Source of the DNA: Shouchella shacheensis
GTDB taxonomy: Bacteria; Bacillota; Bacilli; Bacillales; Bacillaceae_D
DNA length: 50,193 bases
Assembly (NCBI RefSeq): GCF_001484965.1
Contig: NZ_LLYY01000032.1
Coordinates: 1-50,193, forward strand
Reading direction: 5' to 3'
The notes beneath the pieces were generated by a model, which worked only from the letters and a program-made list of their open reading frames with translations, was not told the DNA's origin and searched no databases. A program made the position numbers and the translations under genes. This document shows positions 26,102-34,884 of this stretch, piece after piece; positions within the stretch are counted from its first letter, which is position 1, and every line of letters begins with the position of its first letter.

Positions 26102-26115
26102 GTTAACCGGTTACC
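26102..26115. promoter_or_regulatory. LacI-type operator O2
   Basis: GTTAACCGGTTACC carries the same core 121 bp downstream of O1, 27 bp before the first gene. The pair could support DNA looping between two repressor dimers. A half-site (TTTGGTTAAG) follows. Confidence 0.6.
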
Positions 26116-26141
26116 TCATTTGGTTAAGGAGGGATTCCAAT

Positions 26142-27146
26142 TTGAATACAACCATTCGATGTGCAGTTTTTGGAGTAGGGAGACTAGGGATGGTTCACGC
26201 TGAAAACATCGCTCAAAAAATTCAAGGGGCGGAACTAGTCTACGTGGTCGCTTCAAGGCCGGAACGTGCAAAAAAAGCAGCTGATGAGTTAGGGGCCAAA
26301 AAATGGACGACGGATCCGGACGTTGTTTTTGAAGACGACTCCATTGATGCGGTGATCCTGGTTACCCCTACGAGCACTCACTATGACTTAATAAAGAAAG
26401 CGGCCAAGCACAATAAGCAAATTTTTGTCGATAAACCGATAACGGAAACCGTAGAGCAGGCGAAAGAAGTGAGTGCCCTTATCAACGAGACGGGTGTTCA
26501 TTGCATGGTTGGCTTTATGCGCAGATTTGACCCTGCCTATCTTGAAGCGAAAAAAAGAATTGAGGCAGGGGATATTGGCAAACCTCTCTACTTTAAGGGA
26601 ATGAGTCGAGACCCTGGCTCTCCCCCTGAAGCAGTGATTAAGAACAGTGGCGGTATTTTCCTTGACTTATGCATTCATGACTTTGATATTGCCAGATTTC
26701 TTATGGGCTCAGAGGTGAAAAGCGTCACGTCCCTTGGCTCCGTTCAAGTACATCCATTTATGCATACGTATCAGGATGTGGACCAGGCGATTAGTTTTCT
26801 AGAATTTGAGAGCGGTGCTGCCGCTGATATCGAAGGCAGCCGCAATTCTACTTATGGATATGATATTCGTGGAGAAGTCGTTGGTACGGATGGCGCTATG
26901 CAAATAGGAACGATTCGAAAAGAGAATGTAACTCTTTTAAACGCTAAAGGAAGCACGTATGAAAACATTCCAGTATTCCAATCGAAATTCCAAGAGGCTT
27001 TTCTGATAGAGATGAACCATTTTATTAAATGCATTCAAAATAATGAAAAACCGTTAGTGAATGAAGTGGATGGCTTAGCTTCGCTGCAAGTAGCAGCGGC
27101 CGCCACAGAAGCGTTTCTGCAAAAATCCAAAATCACGATTGCTTAA
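26142..27146 (+). CDS. Gfo/Idh/MocA oxidoreductase, inositol-dehydrogenase-like (paralogue 1)
   Basis: This 334-residue NAD(P)-dependent oxidoreductase has a Rossmann start ([17 protein letters not shown]) and the [18 protein letters not shown] block holding catalytic D and H. The usual E-K-P catalytic loop reads V-D-K-P here, with the lysine kept. It closely resembles the third gene group member at 31.7 kb (shared [10 protein letters not shown] and AKKRI, then [15 protein letters not shown]). It is similar to IolX-type scyllo-inositol dehydrogenases. The start is TTG 26142, 7 bp after AAGGAGGG. Likely role: oxidation of an inositol isomer at the head of the operon. The precise substrate is not decidable from sequence. 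Confidence 0.82.
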   Translation: MNTTIRCAVFGVGRLGMVHAENIAQKIQGAELVYVVASRPERAKKAADELGAKKWTTDPDVVFEDDSIDAVILVTPTSTHYDLIKKAAKHNKQIFVDKPITETVEQAKEVSALINETGVHCMVGFMRRFDPAYLEAKKRIEAGDIGKPLYFKGMSRDPGSPPEAVIKNSGGIFLDLCIHDFDIARFLMGSEVKSVTSLGSVQVHPFMHTYQDVDQAISFLEFESGAAADIEGSRNSTYGYDIRGEVVGTDGAMQIGTIRKENVTLLNAKGSTYENIPVFQSKFQEAFLIEMNHFIKCIQNNEKPLVNEVDGLASLQVAAAATEAFLQKSKITIA

Positions 27147-27160
27147 AAGGAGAGATAGCT

Positions 27161-29059
27161 GTGAGCACATTGATTAAATCATCAACGTCCACGTCCACCA
27201 TTCGTTTAACGATGTCCCAAGCGTTATTGCGTTTTCTTGATAATCAGTATGTGGAGGTGGATGGGGAAGAAAAGAAATTTATTAAAGGGGTTATGGGCAT
27301 TTTTGGACACGGAAATGTCACAGGCATGGGGGAAGCATTGGAGCAAGAAGCAAGCACTTTGCCATACATCCAGGGGAAAAATGAACAAGGAATGGTGCAT
27401 GCGGCGACAGCGTTTGCCAAGCAAAAAAACCGACAAGAAATTTACGCATGTACTTCTTCTATAGGGCCAGGAGCCTTAAACATGGTTCCGGCAGCTGGAA
27501 CGGCCACGGTCAATCGAATTCCGGTTCTACTGCTTCCGGGAGATATTTTTGCTACACGTCAGCCTGATCCTGTCTTGCAACAAGTGGAAGACCCAAGAGA
27601 TTACACCATGAGTGCAAGCGATGCCTTTAAACCGGTGAGCAAGTACTGGGATCGTGTGTCACGTCCTGAACAATTAATGACAGCGATGATTAATGCCATG
27701 AGGGTTTTAACAGACCCAGTTGAGACGGGGGCGGTAACCGTTTCTCTTCCACAGGATGTCCAAAGTGAAGCCTACGACTATCCAGAAGAGTTTTTTGAAA
27801 AACGAGTTCATCTTATTGAACGGCGCAAACCGTCGGATGTGTCGATTGAAAAAGCGATGAATCTGATCAAACGTAAGAAACATCCAGTTATTATCGCTGG
27901 GGGAGGGGTTCTTTACTCAGAGGCTATAGAAGAATTAAAAGCGTTTGCGGAAGCTTTTACTATTCCGGTGGGAGAAACGCAGGCAGGAAAAAGTTCATTG
28001 CCTTGGGATTACCGACTCAATATGGGCAGTATTGGTTCGACAGGTTCGTCCGCTTCCAATCATTTGGCCAAAGAAGCCGATCTGGTGATTGGGGTAGGGA
28101 CTAGATTAACCGATTTTTCAACTTCATCAAAGACGGCCTTTCAACATCCAGACGTTGAATTTCTCAATATTAATGTCAGCAATAGGGATGCGATGAAGCT
28201 TAATGGGCGCCTCGTTGTGGCCGATGCGAAAGAAGCATTAAGGGAATTAACCAGTGCGTTGCAAGCCGCCAACTATCAAAGCGACCATAAAGACGAAGAC
28301 TTGTATCGCCTAAAAGAAGAATGGACACAGCAGGTGGATGCTTATTATGCCGATAAACGACCCGAAGGACTCTCACAAACGCAAGTATTAGGCGAATTAA
28401 ATGCGTTTGTCGAAAAAAACGATACGATTATCTGCGCCGCAGGGAGTTTGCCAGGAGATCTTCATCGCCTGTGGAGAAACGAAAATCCGAAGACATATCA
28501 CCTAGAATATGGATTTTCTTGTATGGGGTATGAAGTCGCGGGTGCTCTTGGGATTAAGCTCGCACAGCCGGATGATGAAGTGTACTCGCTTGTAGGCGAT
28601 GGAAGTTATTTAATGTTGCACTCGGAGCTCGTGACAAGTATCCAGGAGAGAAAAAAGATTAATATTGTTTTGTTCGATAACCATGGCTTCCAGTGCATTC
28701 ACGACTTACAACGAGGACAAGGGAGTGAAGGTTTTGGAAATGAGTTTAGATACCGCGACGATCAAAGCCATCGATTATCAGGGAATTATCTAGAAATCGA
28801 CTTTGCTGCAAATGCAGCCAGCTTAGGCGCGAAGACGTATACCGTGCACACCGTGGAAGAATTGAAAAAAGCGTTGATTGAAGCAAAAAAAGAGACGGTT
28901 TCCACATTGATTGATATTAAAGTTCTTCCTGGTACATCGTCCGTTGGTGTCGAAGATTCATGGTGGCATCTCGGTGTTGCAGAAGTGTCAAACAGTGAAA
29001 AAGTACAAAATGCCTATGAAACTAGGAATACCAAATTAGCGGGAGCACGAAAATTTTAA
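27161..29059 (+). CDS. iolD: 3D-(3,5/4)-trihydroxycyclohexane-1,2-dione hydrolase
   Basis: This 632-residue thiamine-diphosphate enzyme opens the inositol-derived ring diketone to 5-deoxy-D-glucuronate. The N-terminal domain has [16 protein letters not shown] and the catalytic-glutamate region. The C-terminal TPP/magnesium motif is [15 protein letters not shown] running to [24 protein letters not shown] near the end is typical of IolD. The length is normal. GTG 27161 follows AAGGAGAG. It lies 14 bp after the first dehydrogenase. Presence of IolD is the strongest proof that the cluster handles an inositol-type ring. Confidence 0.92.
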   Translation: MSTLIKSSTSTSTIRLTMSQALLRFLDNQYVEVDGEEKKFIKGVMGIFGHGNVTGMGEALEQEASTLPYIQGKNEQGMVHAATAFAKQKNRQEIYACTSSIGPGALNMVPAAGTATVNRIPVLLLPGDIFATRQPDPVLQQVEDPRDYTMSASDAFKPVSKYWDRVSRPEQLMTAMINAMRVLTDPVETGAVTVSLPQDVQSEAYDYPEEFFEKRVHLIERRKPSDVSIEKAMNLIKRKKHPVIIAGGGVLYSEAIEELKAFAEAFTIPVGETQAGKSSLPWDYRLNMGSIGSTGSSASNHLAKEADLVIGVGTRLTDFSTSSKTAFQHPDVEFLNINVSNRDAMKLNGRLVVADAKEALRELTSALQAANYQSDHKDEDLYRLKEEWTQQVDAYYADKRPEGLSQTQVLGELNAFVEKNDTIICAAGSLPGDLHRLWRNENPKTYHLEYGFSCMGYEVAGALGIKLAQPDDEVYSLVGDGSYLMLHSELVTSIQERKKINIVLFDNHGFQCIHDLQRGQGSEGFGNEFRYRDDQSHRLSGNYLEIDFAANAASLGAKTYTVHTVEELKKALIEAKKETVSTLIDIKVLPGTSSVGVEDSWWHLGVAEVSNSEKVQNAYETRNTKLAGARKF

Positions 29060-29073
29060 AGGGAGTGAAGCAA

Positions 29074-29922
29074 ATGGCGATCAACGTAGAAACAAAGAAA
29101 CGTTTAGAGACCACGTCGATGGAAGCTCGGCGTCTCATTCTGGAAACGGTTCATCATGCAGGGGCTGGTCATGTTGGGGGACCGATGTCCGCAACCGATG
29201 CGCTCGTTAGTTTATATTTTGAGGTCATGAACATTCGCGAAGAGGAGCCAAATTGGGAAGACCGCGACCGTTTTGTTCTTTCGAAAGGTCACTCAGCGAT
29301 TGGTTTGTATGCGGTACTCGCATTACGTGGCTATTTCCCGGTTGAAGAAATGAAAACATTTGATTCCATTGATTCAAGGCTACAAGGACATCCTGATATG
29401 GCGATTCTTCCTGGGCTTGATATGTCTACGGGCTCCCTTGGCCAGGGAATATCGACAGCTGTCGGTATGGCGTTAGCCGCAAAGCTAGCGGGGAAAGACT
29501 TCTATACGTATTGCATGATCGGTGATGGAGAGTCTCAAGAAGGTCAAGTGTGGGAAGCAGCCGATATTGCCTCTAAATACGATTTAGATAATCTGATCGT
29601 CATCTTAGATTACAATAAGCTCCAGCAATATGGCTGGGCTTCGCCGGATAATTCGAGAGAAATACCGGTTACTTCCCCTCAAACCAGATTTGATTCCTTT
29701 GGTTGGAATGTCATTGAAGTAGACGGGCACGATCATGACGCATTAGTGACGGCCTGTTCCGAGGCAAAAGAAGTAAAAGGAAAGCCATCCATTATTGTCG
29801 CTCACACGGTCAAAGGAAAAGGCATTACGTTCATGGAGAACGACTATCTCTGGCATTCACGTGTACCGACGGATGAGGAGCTTGATAACGGGATCAAAGA
29901 ACTGGAGGAGGCGTTAAAATGA
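29074..29922 (+). CDS. Transketolase, N-terminal subunit
   Basis: This 282-residue half-transketolase binds thiamine diphosphate. It shows HHAGAGHVGGPMSATDALV, VLSKGHSAIGLYAVLAL, STGSLGQGISTAVGMALAAK and the cofactor motif IGDGESQEGQVWEAADIA. In split transketolases this subunit carries the pyrophosphate-binding domain. ATG 29074 follows GGGAGTG. It lies 14 bp after iolD and overlaps the C-terminal subunit by 4 bp. A transketolase is not part of the classical inositol pathway. Placed between iolD and iolB, it probably acts on a ketose made in this pathway (see findings). Confidence 0.9.
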   Translation: MAINVETKKRLETTSMEARRLILETVHHAGAGHVGGPMSATDALVSLYFEVMNIREEEPNWEDRDRFVLSKGHSAIGLYAVLALRGYFPVEEMKTFDSIDSRLQGHPDMAILPGLDMSTGSLGQGISTAVGMALAAKLAGKDFYTYCMIGDGESQEGQVWEAADIASKYDLDNLIVILDYNKLQQYGWASPDNSREIPVTSPQTRFDSFGWNVIEVDGHDHDALVTACSEAKEVKGKPSIIVAHTVKGKGITFMENDYLWHSRVPTDEELDNGIKELEEALK

Positions 29923-30878
29923 GCGTGAAATTGGATGAAAAAATCGGAATGAGAGATGCGTTTGCGGAAACATTGCTCAGCCTAAGCCAAGTAGACCCCA
30001 AAGTCTATGCCTTGGATGGGGATTTAGGAAACTCCACCAAATTAAATGTGATTGCTGATAAAAATCCGGACAAATTTCTGCAAATGGGGATTGCGGAACA
30101 AAATATGATGGGCGTTGCGGCGGGCATGGCTACCGCCGGCTTCCAACCGTGGACATGTTCGTTTGCGGCGTTTATCTGTAAACGTTCCATCGACCAAATT
30201 GCTGTAACAGTCGCGCAACCAAATTTGAATGTCAAGATGATTGGCTCTTACAGTGGGCTGCTTACAGGTCTAACAGGGAAAACCCACCAAGGACTTGAGG
30301 ACCTAGCGATTATGCGTACGCTTGTCCACATGGTTGTTCTCGCTCCTGCTGACGCTGTTGAAGTGAAGCATGCCATGAAATTTGCACATCAGTATAAAGG
30401 CCCTGTCTACATTCGTTTAGCACGAGACCCCATGCCCGTACTATTTGACGACAGCACATACGAGTTCAAATTAGGTCAAAGTGTGAGGGTGAGAGAAGGA
30501 AAAGACGCCACCATTATCTCAACAGGGACACAAACGGGTCGCTCTCTTGAGACAGCTGAAAAGCTAGAAAAAGAGGGACTCAATGTAGGGGTCCTGCACT
30601 TGCCTTCGATTAAACCGATCGATGAAGAAGCGATTCTTAAAGCTGCAAGGGAAACCGGTTTGCTCATTACTTCTGAAGAGCATTCGATATATGGCGGTCT
30701 CGGAAGTGCCGTTACAGAGGTTGTTAGCGAGCATCACCCTGTCCCGGTTAAACGGATGGGTGTAGAAGACCGAAATTCGGAATCAGCTGCCAATGACGCA
30801 CTGTTGAAAAAGCATAAGTTAGACCCGGATTCTATGGTTGAAACCGTGAAGGAATTTATCGCACGCAAGAGAGGATAA
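29919..30878 (+). CDS. Transketolase, C-terminal subunit
   Basis: This 319-residue partner of the preceding gene has VYALDGDLGNSTK, FLQMGIAEQNMMGVAAGMA (catalytic glutamate in AEQN), TGKTHQGLEDLAIMRT and the C-terminal ISTGTQTGRSLETAEKL with SEEHSIYGGLGSAVTEV. The two subunits together make one active site. GGAGG precedes the ATG inside the end of the first gene, and the ATGA overlap implies equal synthesis. Split transketolases of this kind occur in specialised sugar pathways as well as in 1-deoxyxylulose-like families. Here the KTHQG and GDLGN motifs favour transketolase. Confidence 0.9.
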   Translation: MSVKLDEKIGMRDAFAETLLSLSQVDPKVYALDGDLGNSTKLNVIADKNPDKFLQMGIAEQNMMGVAAGMATAGFQPWTCSFAAFICKRSIDQIAVTVAQPNLNVKMIGSYSGLLTGLTGKTHQGLEDLAIMRTLVHMVVLAPADAVEVKHAMKFAHQYKGPVYIRLARDPMPVLFDDSTYEFKLGQSVRVREGKDATIISTGTQTGRSLETAEKLEKEGLNVGVLHLPSIKPIDEEAILKAARETGLLITSEEHSIYGGLGSAVTEVVSEHHPVPVKRMGVEDRNSESAANDALLKKHKLDPDSMVETVKEFIARKRG

Positions 30879-30911
30879 GAGAAACCAATACAAAAAGAAA
30901 GAAGGCTAATA

Positions 30912-31715
30912 ATGTCTCAATATATCGTCTCCCAAACTCAACCTGATGAAAACGGCCGTGTTCTCCAGCTCACCCCTGAATCAGCGGGCTGGGAATACAT
31001 TGGCTTTGAAGTTTTCCAGCTGCAACCAGGCCAAACCATTCATCAGAAAACAGAAGACCAAGAGGTAGTCGTCGTTCTTGTCTCAGGAAAAGCCAATGTA
31101 AAGACAGATCACAAAGAATGGAACGACATTGGCGATCGAATGAGTGTTTTCGAAAAAAAGCCAGCGTACTCTGTTTATTTGCCTCCGCATGATTCATTTC
31201 ACGTGGAGGCAACAACCGAAGCGGAAATCGCTGTATGTAAGGCTCCAGGCAAGGGAACATACGAGGCTCGCTTGATCGGGCCAGATGATGTAGACGTGGC
31301 GAAGCGTGGTTCTGGCAGCATGCAACGGGAGATTCATAATATCTTGCCAGAAGAGAAACCGGCGGATAGCTTGTTTGTCATTGAAGTGTTTACACCTGAA
31401 GGCAACTGGTCCAGCTACCCTCCTCATAAACATGATGAGAATAACCTTCCGCAGGAAACGTATTTAGAAGAGACGTATTACCACAAAAACGATAAGCCGG
31501 AAAATGGGTTTGCGATTCAACGATTGTACACAGATGACCTTTCGCTAAATGAAAATTTGACCGTCAAAGACAGCGAAGTGGTCATCGTGCCAAAAGGGTA
31601 TCATCCCGTTTCAGCACCACCCGGCTACAATCTGTACTATATGAATGTCATGGCAGGCCCCGTTCGTAAGTGGCAGTTTACAGATGATAAGGATCACGAG
31701 TGGCTAAAGAAATAA
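30912..31715 (+). CDS. iolB: 5-deoxy-glucuronate isomerase
   Basis: This 267-residue bicupin of the KduI/IolB fold converts 5-deoxy-glucuronate to 2-deoxy-5-keto-D-gluconate. Visible are GWEYIGFEVFQLQPGQT, the metal-binding SSYPPHKHDE, YLEETYYHK and VIVPKGYHPVSAPPGYNLYY, with YMNVMAGP close to the end. Length and motifs fit IolB well. It takes the product of IolD and makes the ketose that IolC would phosphorylate in the classical route. AAAGAAGG stands before the ATG. Confidence 0.92.
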   Translation: MSQYIVSQTQPDENGRVLQLTPESAGWEYIGFEVFQLQPGQTIHQKTEDQEVVVVLVSGKANVKTDHKEWNDIGDRMSVFEKKPAYSVYLPPHDSFHVEATTEAEIAVCKAPGKGTYEARLIGPDDVDVAKRGSGSMQREIHNILPEEKPADSLFVIEVFTPEGNWSSYPPHKHDENNLPQETYLEETYYHKNDKPENGFAIQRLYTDDLSLNENLTVKDSEVVIVPKGYHPVSAPPGYNLYYMNVMAGPVRKWQFTDDKDHEWLKK

Positions 31716-31743
31716 TGAGGGAATGAACAGGAGGGGAATGGAG

Positions 31744-32775
31744 ATGAGAGAATCGATTCGTGTCGCCGTTTTAGGCTTAGGAAGACTTGGGTACTGGCAT
31801 GCGGAAAATCTTTCAACAAGAATTAAAGGTGCAAAATTAGAGTATGTGGTCGACCCAATCCCTGGTCGTGCGGAGCAGGTGGCGGGAGAACTTTCCGTGC
31901 CCAAATGGACGCAAAACATCGACGAGGTCTTGCAAGATGATCAAGTAGATGCGATCGTCATCGTTACGCCAACGAGCACACACGCAGAGCTGATTAAGAA
32001 AGTAGCAAAGGCACAAAAACATATTTTTGTGGAAAAGCCGTTAACAGAATACGTTGAAGATGCGGATGAAGTCATTCAAACGATTGACGAAAACGGTGTG
32101 TTCTGCCAGGTCGGGTTTATGCGCCGTTTTGATCCGGCTTATGCGGAAGCCAAAAAACGCATTGCCACTGGTGATATTGGAAAGCCGTTGTATTTTAAAG
32201 GGATGAGCCGAGATGGAAACATTCCACCTGTGGAATTCATTAAAAACAGTGGCGGTATTTTTCTTGATCTAGCCATTCATGAGTTTGACATTGCGCGTTA
32301 CTTAATGAGTGCAGAGATTACAGAAGTGAAATCAGTCGGCAGCATACTTCTCCATGAGTTTATGGCAGAGTTGAATGATGCAGATCATGCAAATTCGTAT
32401 CTCACATTTGATTCAGGAGCTTCAGGAGACATTGAAGCCAGTTGGATTGCTCCTTACGGATATGACATTCGAGGAGAAGTCGTCGGAAGTGAAGGAACGA
32501 TCCAGATTGGAACGATGCAACAAAATCAAGTCCACATTCTGAACAAAAACGGTAGCACCCATGATATCGTTCCAGACTTTCCAACGAAGTTTCGCGATGC
32601 GTACTTCTTAGAAATGGAACACTTCATTGATAGTTTGAGAAACAATCAAACACCAAATTGCAACGCCGTGGACGGAAAGATTGCGTTAGAAGTAGCGACG
32701 GCGGCGACGAAATCCTTTCATACAGGGCAAACGATTAAGCTCCTCAGCGGCAATCAAGACAAAGTTTTAATCTAG
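31744..32775 (+). CDS. Gfo/Idh/MocA oxidoreductase, inositol-dehydrogenase-like (paralogue 2)
   Basis: This 343-residue dehydrogenase has VAVLGLGRLGYWHAENL (Rossmann), FVEKPLTE (catalytic lysine), [19 protein letters not shown] and GGIFLDLAIHEFDIARYLM. It is a close paralogue of the first gene of the operon but has the standard E-K-P. ATG 31744 follows AGGAGGGG with good spacing; ATG 31738 is too near and 31723 lacks a site. It probably acts on another inositol stereoisomer or a different ring position. Both paralogues belong to the IolX-like rather than the classical IolG branch as judged by eye. Confidence 0.82.
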   Translation: MRESIRVAVLGLGRLGYWHAENLSTRIKGAKLEYVVDPIPGRAEQVAGELSVPKWTQNIDEVLQDDQVDAIVIVTPTSTHAELIKKVAKAQKHIFVEKPLTEYVEDADEVIQTIDENGVFCQVGFMRRFDPAYAEAKKRIATGDIGKPLYFKGMSRDGNIPPVEFIKNSGGIFLDLAIHEFDIARYLMSAEITEVKSVGSILLHEFMAELNDADHANSYLTFDSGASGDIEASWIAPYGYDIRGEVVGSEGTIQIGTMQQNQVHILNKNGSTHDIVPDFPTKFRDAYFLEMEHFIDSLRNNQTPNCNAVDGKIALEVATAATKSFHTGQTIKLLSGNQDKVLI

Positions 32776-32814
32776 GGTAAGGTGAGAAGCTCCTTTTGGG
32801 AGCTTTCCACCCTA
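32774..32814 (+). repeat. Intercistronic hairpin
   Basis: AAGCTCC and GGAGCTT with loop TTTTG form the core; outer AGGGT/ACCCT pairs extend it. No T-tract follows. It starts right at the stop codon of the preceding gene and could stabilise upstream mRNA or attenuate. Confidence 0.45.
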
Positions 32815-32828
32815 TGTAAGCGTTTTAA
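32815..32828 (+). promoter_or_regulatory. Internal cre-like site before iolG
   Basis: TGTAAGCGTTTTAA matches the cre consensus at 13 of 14 positions. It lies about 20 bp before the iolG start codon, directly after the hairpin. It could act as a CcpA roadblock splitting the operon. I see no obvious promoter at this position. Confidence 0.5.
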
Positions 32829-32848
32829 AAAATGGAGGTGAGCGGCTT

Positions 32849-33880
32849 ATGGATACCGTTAACGTAGGCATTATTGGAGCTGGACGTATTGGGAAATTAC
32901 ACGCGGAAAACTTGAATGTAATTCGACAGATTAAATTGGTGGCGATCTCAGACTTATATGCAGATACGATTCGGCCTTGGGCGAATGAGCTTGGGTTTAA
33001 ACAAGTGACGACAGATTATATGGAAGTGCTTCATAATCCGGAGGTGGATGCTGTTTTTGTCTGTTCTCCAACAGATACACATCCCGAGATTATTACTGCG
33101 GCTGCGAAAGCGAAAAAGCATGTGTTTTGTGAAAAACCAGTGAGCTTCTCCATAGAGGATACGCAACATGTTTTGAAGCAAGTAAAAGACAGTGGTGTTA
33201 CGTTTCAAGTAGGGTTTAATCGACGCTTTGATCACAACTTCAAAGCCGTGAAAGATGCGCTTCTCTCAGATGCGATCGGTGAACTTCACAGTGTCAAAAT
33301 TACATCGCGTGATCCAGCTCCACCCCCGATTTCATACGTGAAGAGTTCGGGCGGCCTTTTCGTTGATATGGCCATTCACGATTATGACATGCTTCGCTAT
33401 ATCGTCGACAGTGAGGCCGAAGAGATTTACGTACAGGGTGCGTGCCGCATTGATCCTGAAATTGGTGAGTGCGGAGACGTGGATACGGCAATGTCTCTTA
33501 TTACATTTAAGAACGGCGTCATCGCTACGGTGGATAACAGTAGGAAGGCGGTTTACGGTTATGACCAGCGCCTAGAAGTCTTTGGCGAGCGAGGGGGAAT
33601 GACCACAGAAAACGATGCAAATAGTACCTTGAAGATCTCTACGGTTGATGGTGTCTCGCAGGAGAAACCAAAGTATTTCTTTTTAGAACGCTATAAAGAA
33701 ACCTATGTCGATGAGAGTCTTCAATTTGTTCATAGCATCATAAATAACACCGAGCCGCCGGTTACTGGCTATGATGGCTTACAAGCAGAGCTCCTAGCCC
33801 ATGCAGCGAAGTTATCGTTAACAGAAAAACGTCCAGTTAAACTGTCTGAACTGTTGACGTCCACTCAGGCGCAGGTATGA
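32849..33880 (+). CDS. iolG: Inositol 2-dehydrogenase
   Basis: This 343-residue Gfo/Idh/MocA enzyme is closest in style to IolG (myo-inositol to 2-keto-myo-inositol, NAD-linked). It shows VGIIGAGRIGKLHAENL, VFCEKPVSF with the catalytic lysine, QVGFNRRFDHNFKAVK and GGLFVDMAIHDYDMLRYIV with the D/H pair, and AVYGYDQRLEVFGERGG. AATGGAGGTG stands before the ATG. It is distinct from the other two dehydrogenases of the cluster. It is followed by iolE, the next step of the pathway. Confidence 0.85.
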   Translation: MDTVNVGIIGAGRIGKLHAENLNVIRQIKLVAISDLYADTIRPWANELGFKQVTTDYMEVLHNPEVDAVFVCSPTDTHPEIITAAAKAKKHVFCEKPVSFSIEDTQHVLKQVKDSGVTFQVGFNRRFDHNFKAVKDALLSDAIGELHSVKITSRDPAPPPISYVKSSGGLFVDMAIHDYDMLRYIVDSEAEEIYVQGACRIDPEIGECGDVDTAMSLITFKNGVIATVDNSRKAVYGYDQRLEVFGERGGMTTENDANSTLKISTVDGVSQEKPKYFFLERYKETYVDESLQFVHSIINNTEPPVTGYDGLQAELLAHAAKLSLTEKRPVKLSELLTSTQAQV

Positions 33881-33951
33881 ACGAAATGGTATAAATACCC
33901 GAAACAACGGCTAAGGGTGTATCAAGATAAACGATTAGTTGAGGTGAGACA

Positions 33952-34872
33952 ATGAGTGAACAATCTTTCCCGTTTAAGTTGGGCATACATCCCATCAATT
34001 GGGTGGGAGAAGACGTTTTTGAACATGGGGATCATTATACAGCAGAAGAAGTCTTACACGACATTTCTACTTTAGGATTTAGAGGAACAGAGGTTAGTAG
34101 AAAGTTCCCTAAGGAGGTACGTCCATTAAAGGAATTACTTAATCACTATCATATGTCGCTTACGACGCAATGGAAATCCGTTCATTTTTCCAAACCAGAG
34201 AACCTCAAGCAGCAACTAGAAGCGTATCGAGCACATTGTGATTTTTTAGCTGAATTTGGCTGTAATGTAGTGAGTACGGCCGAAATTGGCGGTTCGATTT
34301 TAAACCAAGACCCTACGCGCGGAGAGGATGAAGTGAACGTCATACGCCTCGACGATGAGGGGTGGAAATATGTAAGCGAGGGCCTTAATGAAGCAGGGCA
34401 TATTGCGAAAGTTCGAGGGTTAGACCTTGTGTACCATCCTCACGCGGGTACAGTCATTGAAAATCGTGAAGAAGTCGATCGTTTAATGGAGATGACCGAT
34501 GCTTCCGTAGTCTCTTTATTGTTTGATACCGGCCATAATGTGTATGGAGGCATCAATCCGCTTGACTTGTTGCAAACGTATTACAACCGTGTGAAGTATA
34601 TCCATCTGAAAGATGTTCGTCTGGATATTCTCAGGCAAGTAAAAGGAAATGTGGGGATCAGAGACTCGATTCGAAGGGGGATGTTTACGGTTCCTGGTGA
34701 TGGCAATCTAGAATTTGAACCCATCTTTAAAGAGCTTGCCGAACGTGGGTATGAGGGGTGGATGTTAATTGAGGGAGAGCAAGATCCTGCCATTCACCAC
34801 CCTTACAACTATGCTAGAAAATCAAAAGCGTTTATTGAAAAAACCGTTCAACAAGTGATGGCGCATTCATAA
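33952..34872 (+). CDS. iolE: Inosose dehydratase
   Basis: This 306-residue xylose isomerase-like TIM barrel dehydrates 2-keto-myo-inositol to the ring diketone used by IolD. It begins with the IolE-type GIHPINWVGEDVFEHGDHY. Metal ligands appear in VSTAEIGG, DLVYHPHAGTVIE, LLFDTGHNVYGG and YIHLKDVR, with FTVPGDGNLEFEPIF and MLIEGEQDP near the end. Length and motifs are normal. GAGGTGAG precedes the ATG. It is part of the same run of genes as iolG, 71 bp downstream. Confidence 0.9.
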   Translation: MSEQSFPFKLGIHPINWVGEDVFEHGDHYTAEEVLHDISTLGFRGTEVSRKFPKEVRPLKELLNHYHMSLTTQWKSVHFSKPENLKQQLEAYRAHCDFLAEFGCNVVSTAEIGGSILNQDPTRGEDEVNVIRLDDEGWKYVSEGLNEAGHIAKVRGLDLVYHPHAGTVIENREEVDRLMEMTDASVVSLLFDTGHNVYGGINPLDLLQTYYNRVKYIHLKDVRLDILRQVKGNVGIRDSIRRGMFTVPGDGNLEFEPIFKELAERGYEGWMLIEGEQDPAIHHPYNYARKSKAFIEKTVQQVMAHS

Positions 34873-34884
34873 GGAGTGATGGGA

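Noticed and set aside
30648-30658. AAACCGGTTTG inside the transketolase C-subunit gene
   Set aside because: Internal to a coding region and asymmetric outside the core. It could be an auxiliary operator but there is no support.
29074-30878. Split transketolase as part of a sulfoquinovose (sulfo-TK) pathway
   Set aside because: No sulfoquinovosidase, sulfo-sugar isomerase or sulfonate exporter is present, while iolB, iolD and iolE are. An inositol-type substrate fits better.
29919-30878. Transketolase C-subunit read as 1-deoxyxylulose-5-phosphate synthase
   Set aside because: The protein is split in two subunits with transketolase-type motifs, lies in a sugar-catabolic operon and has no isoprenoid genes near.
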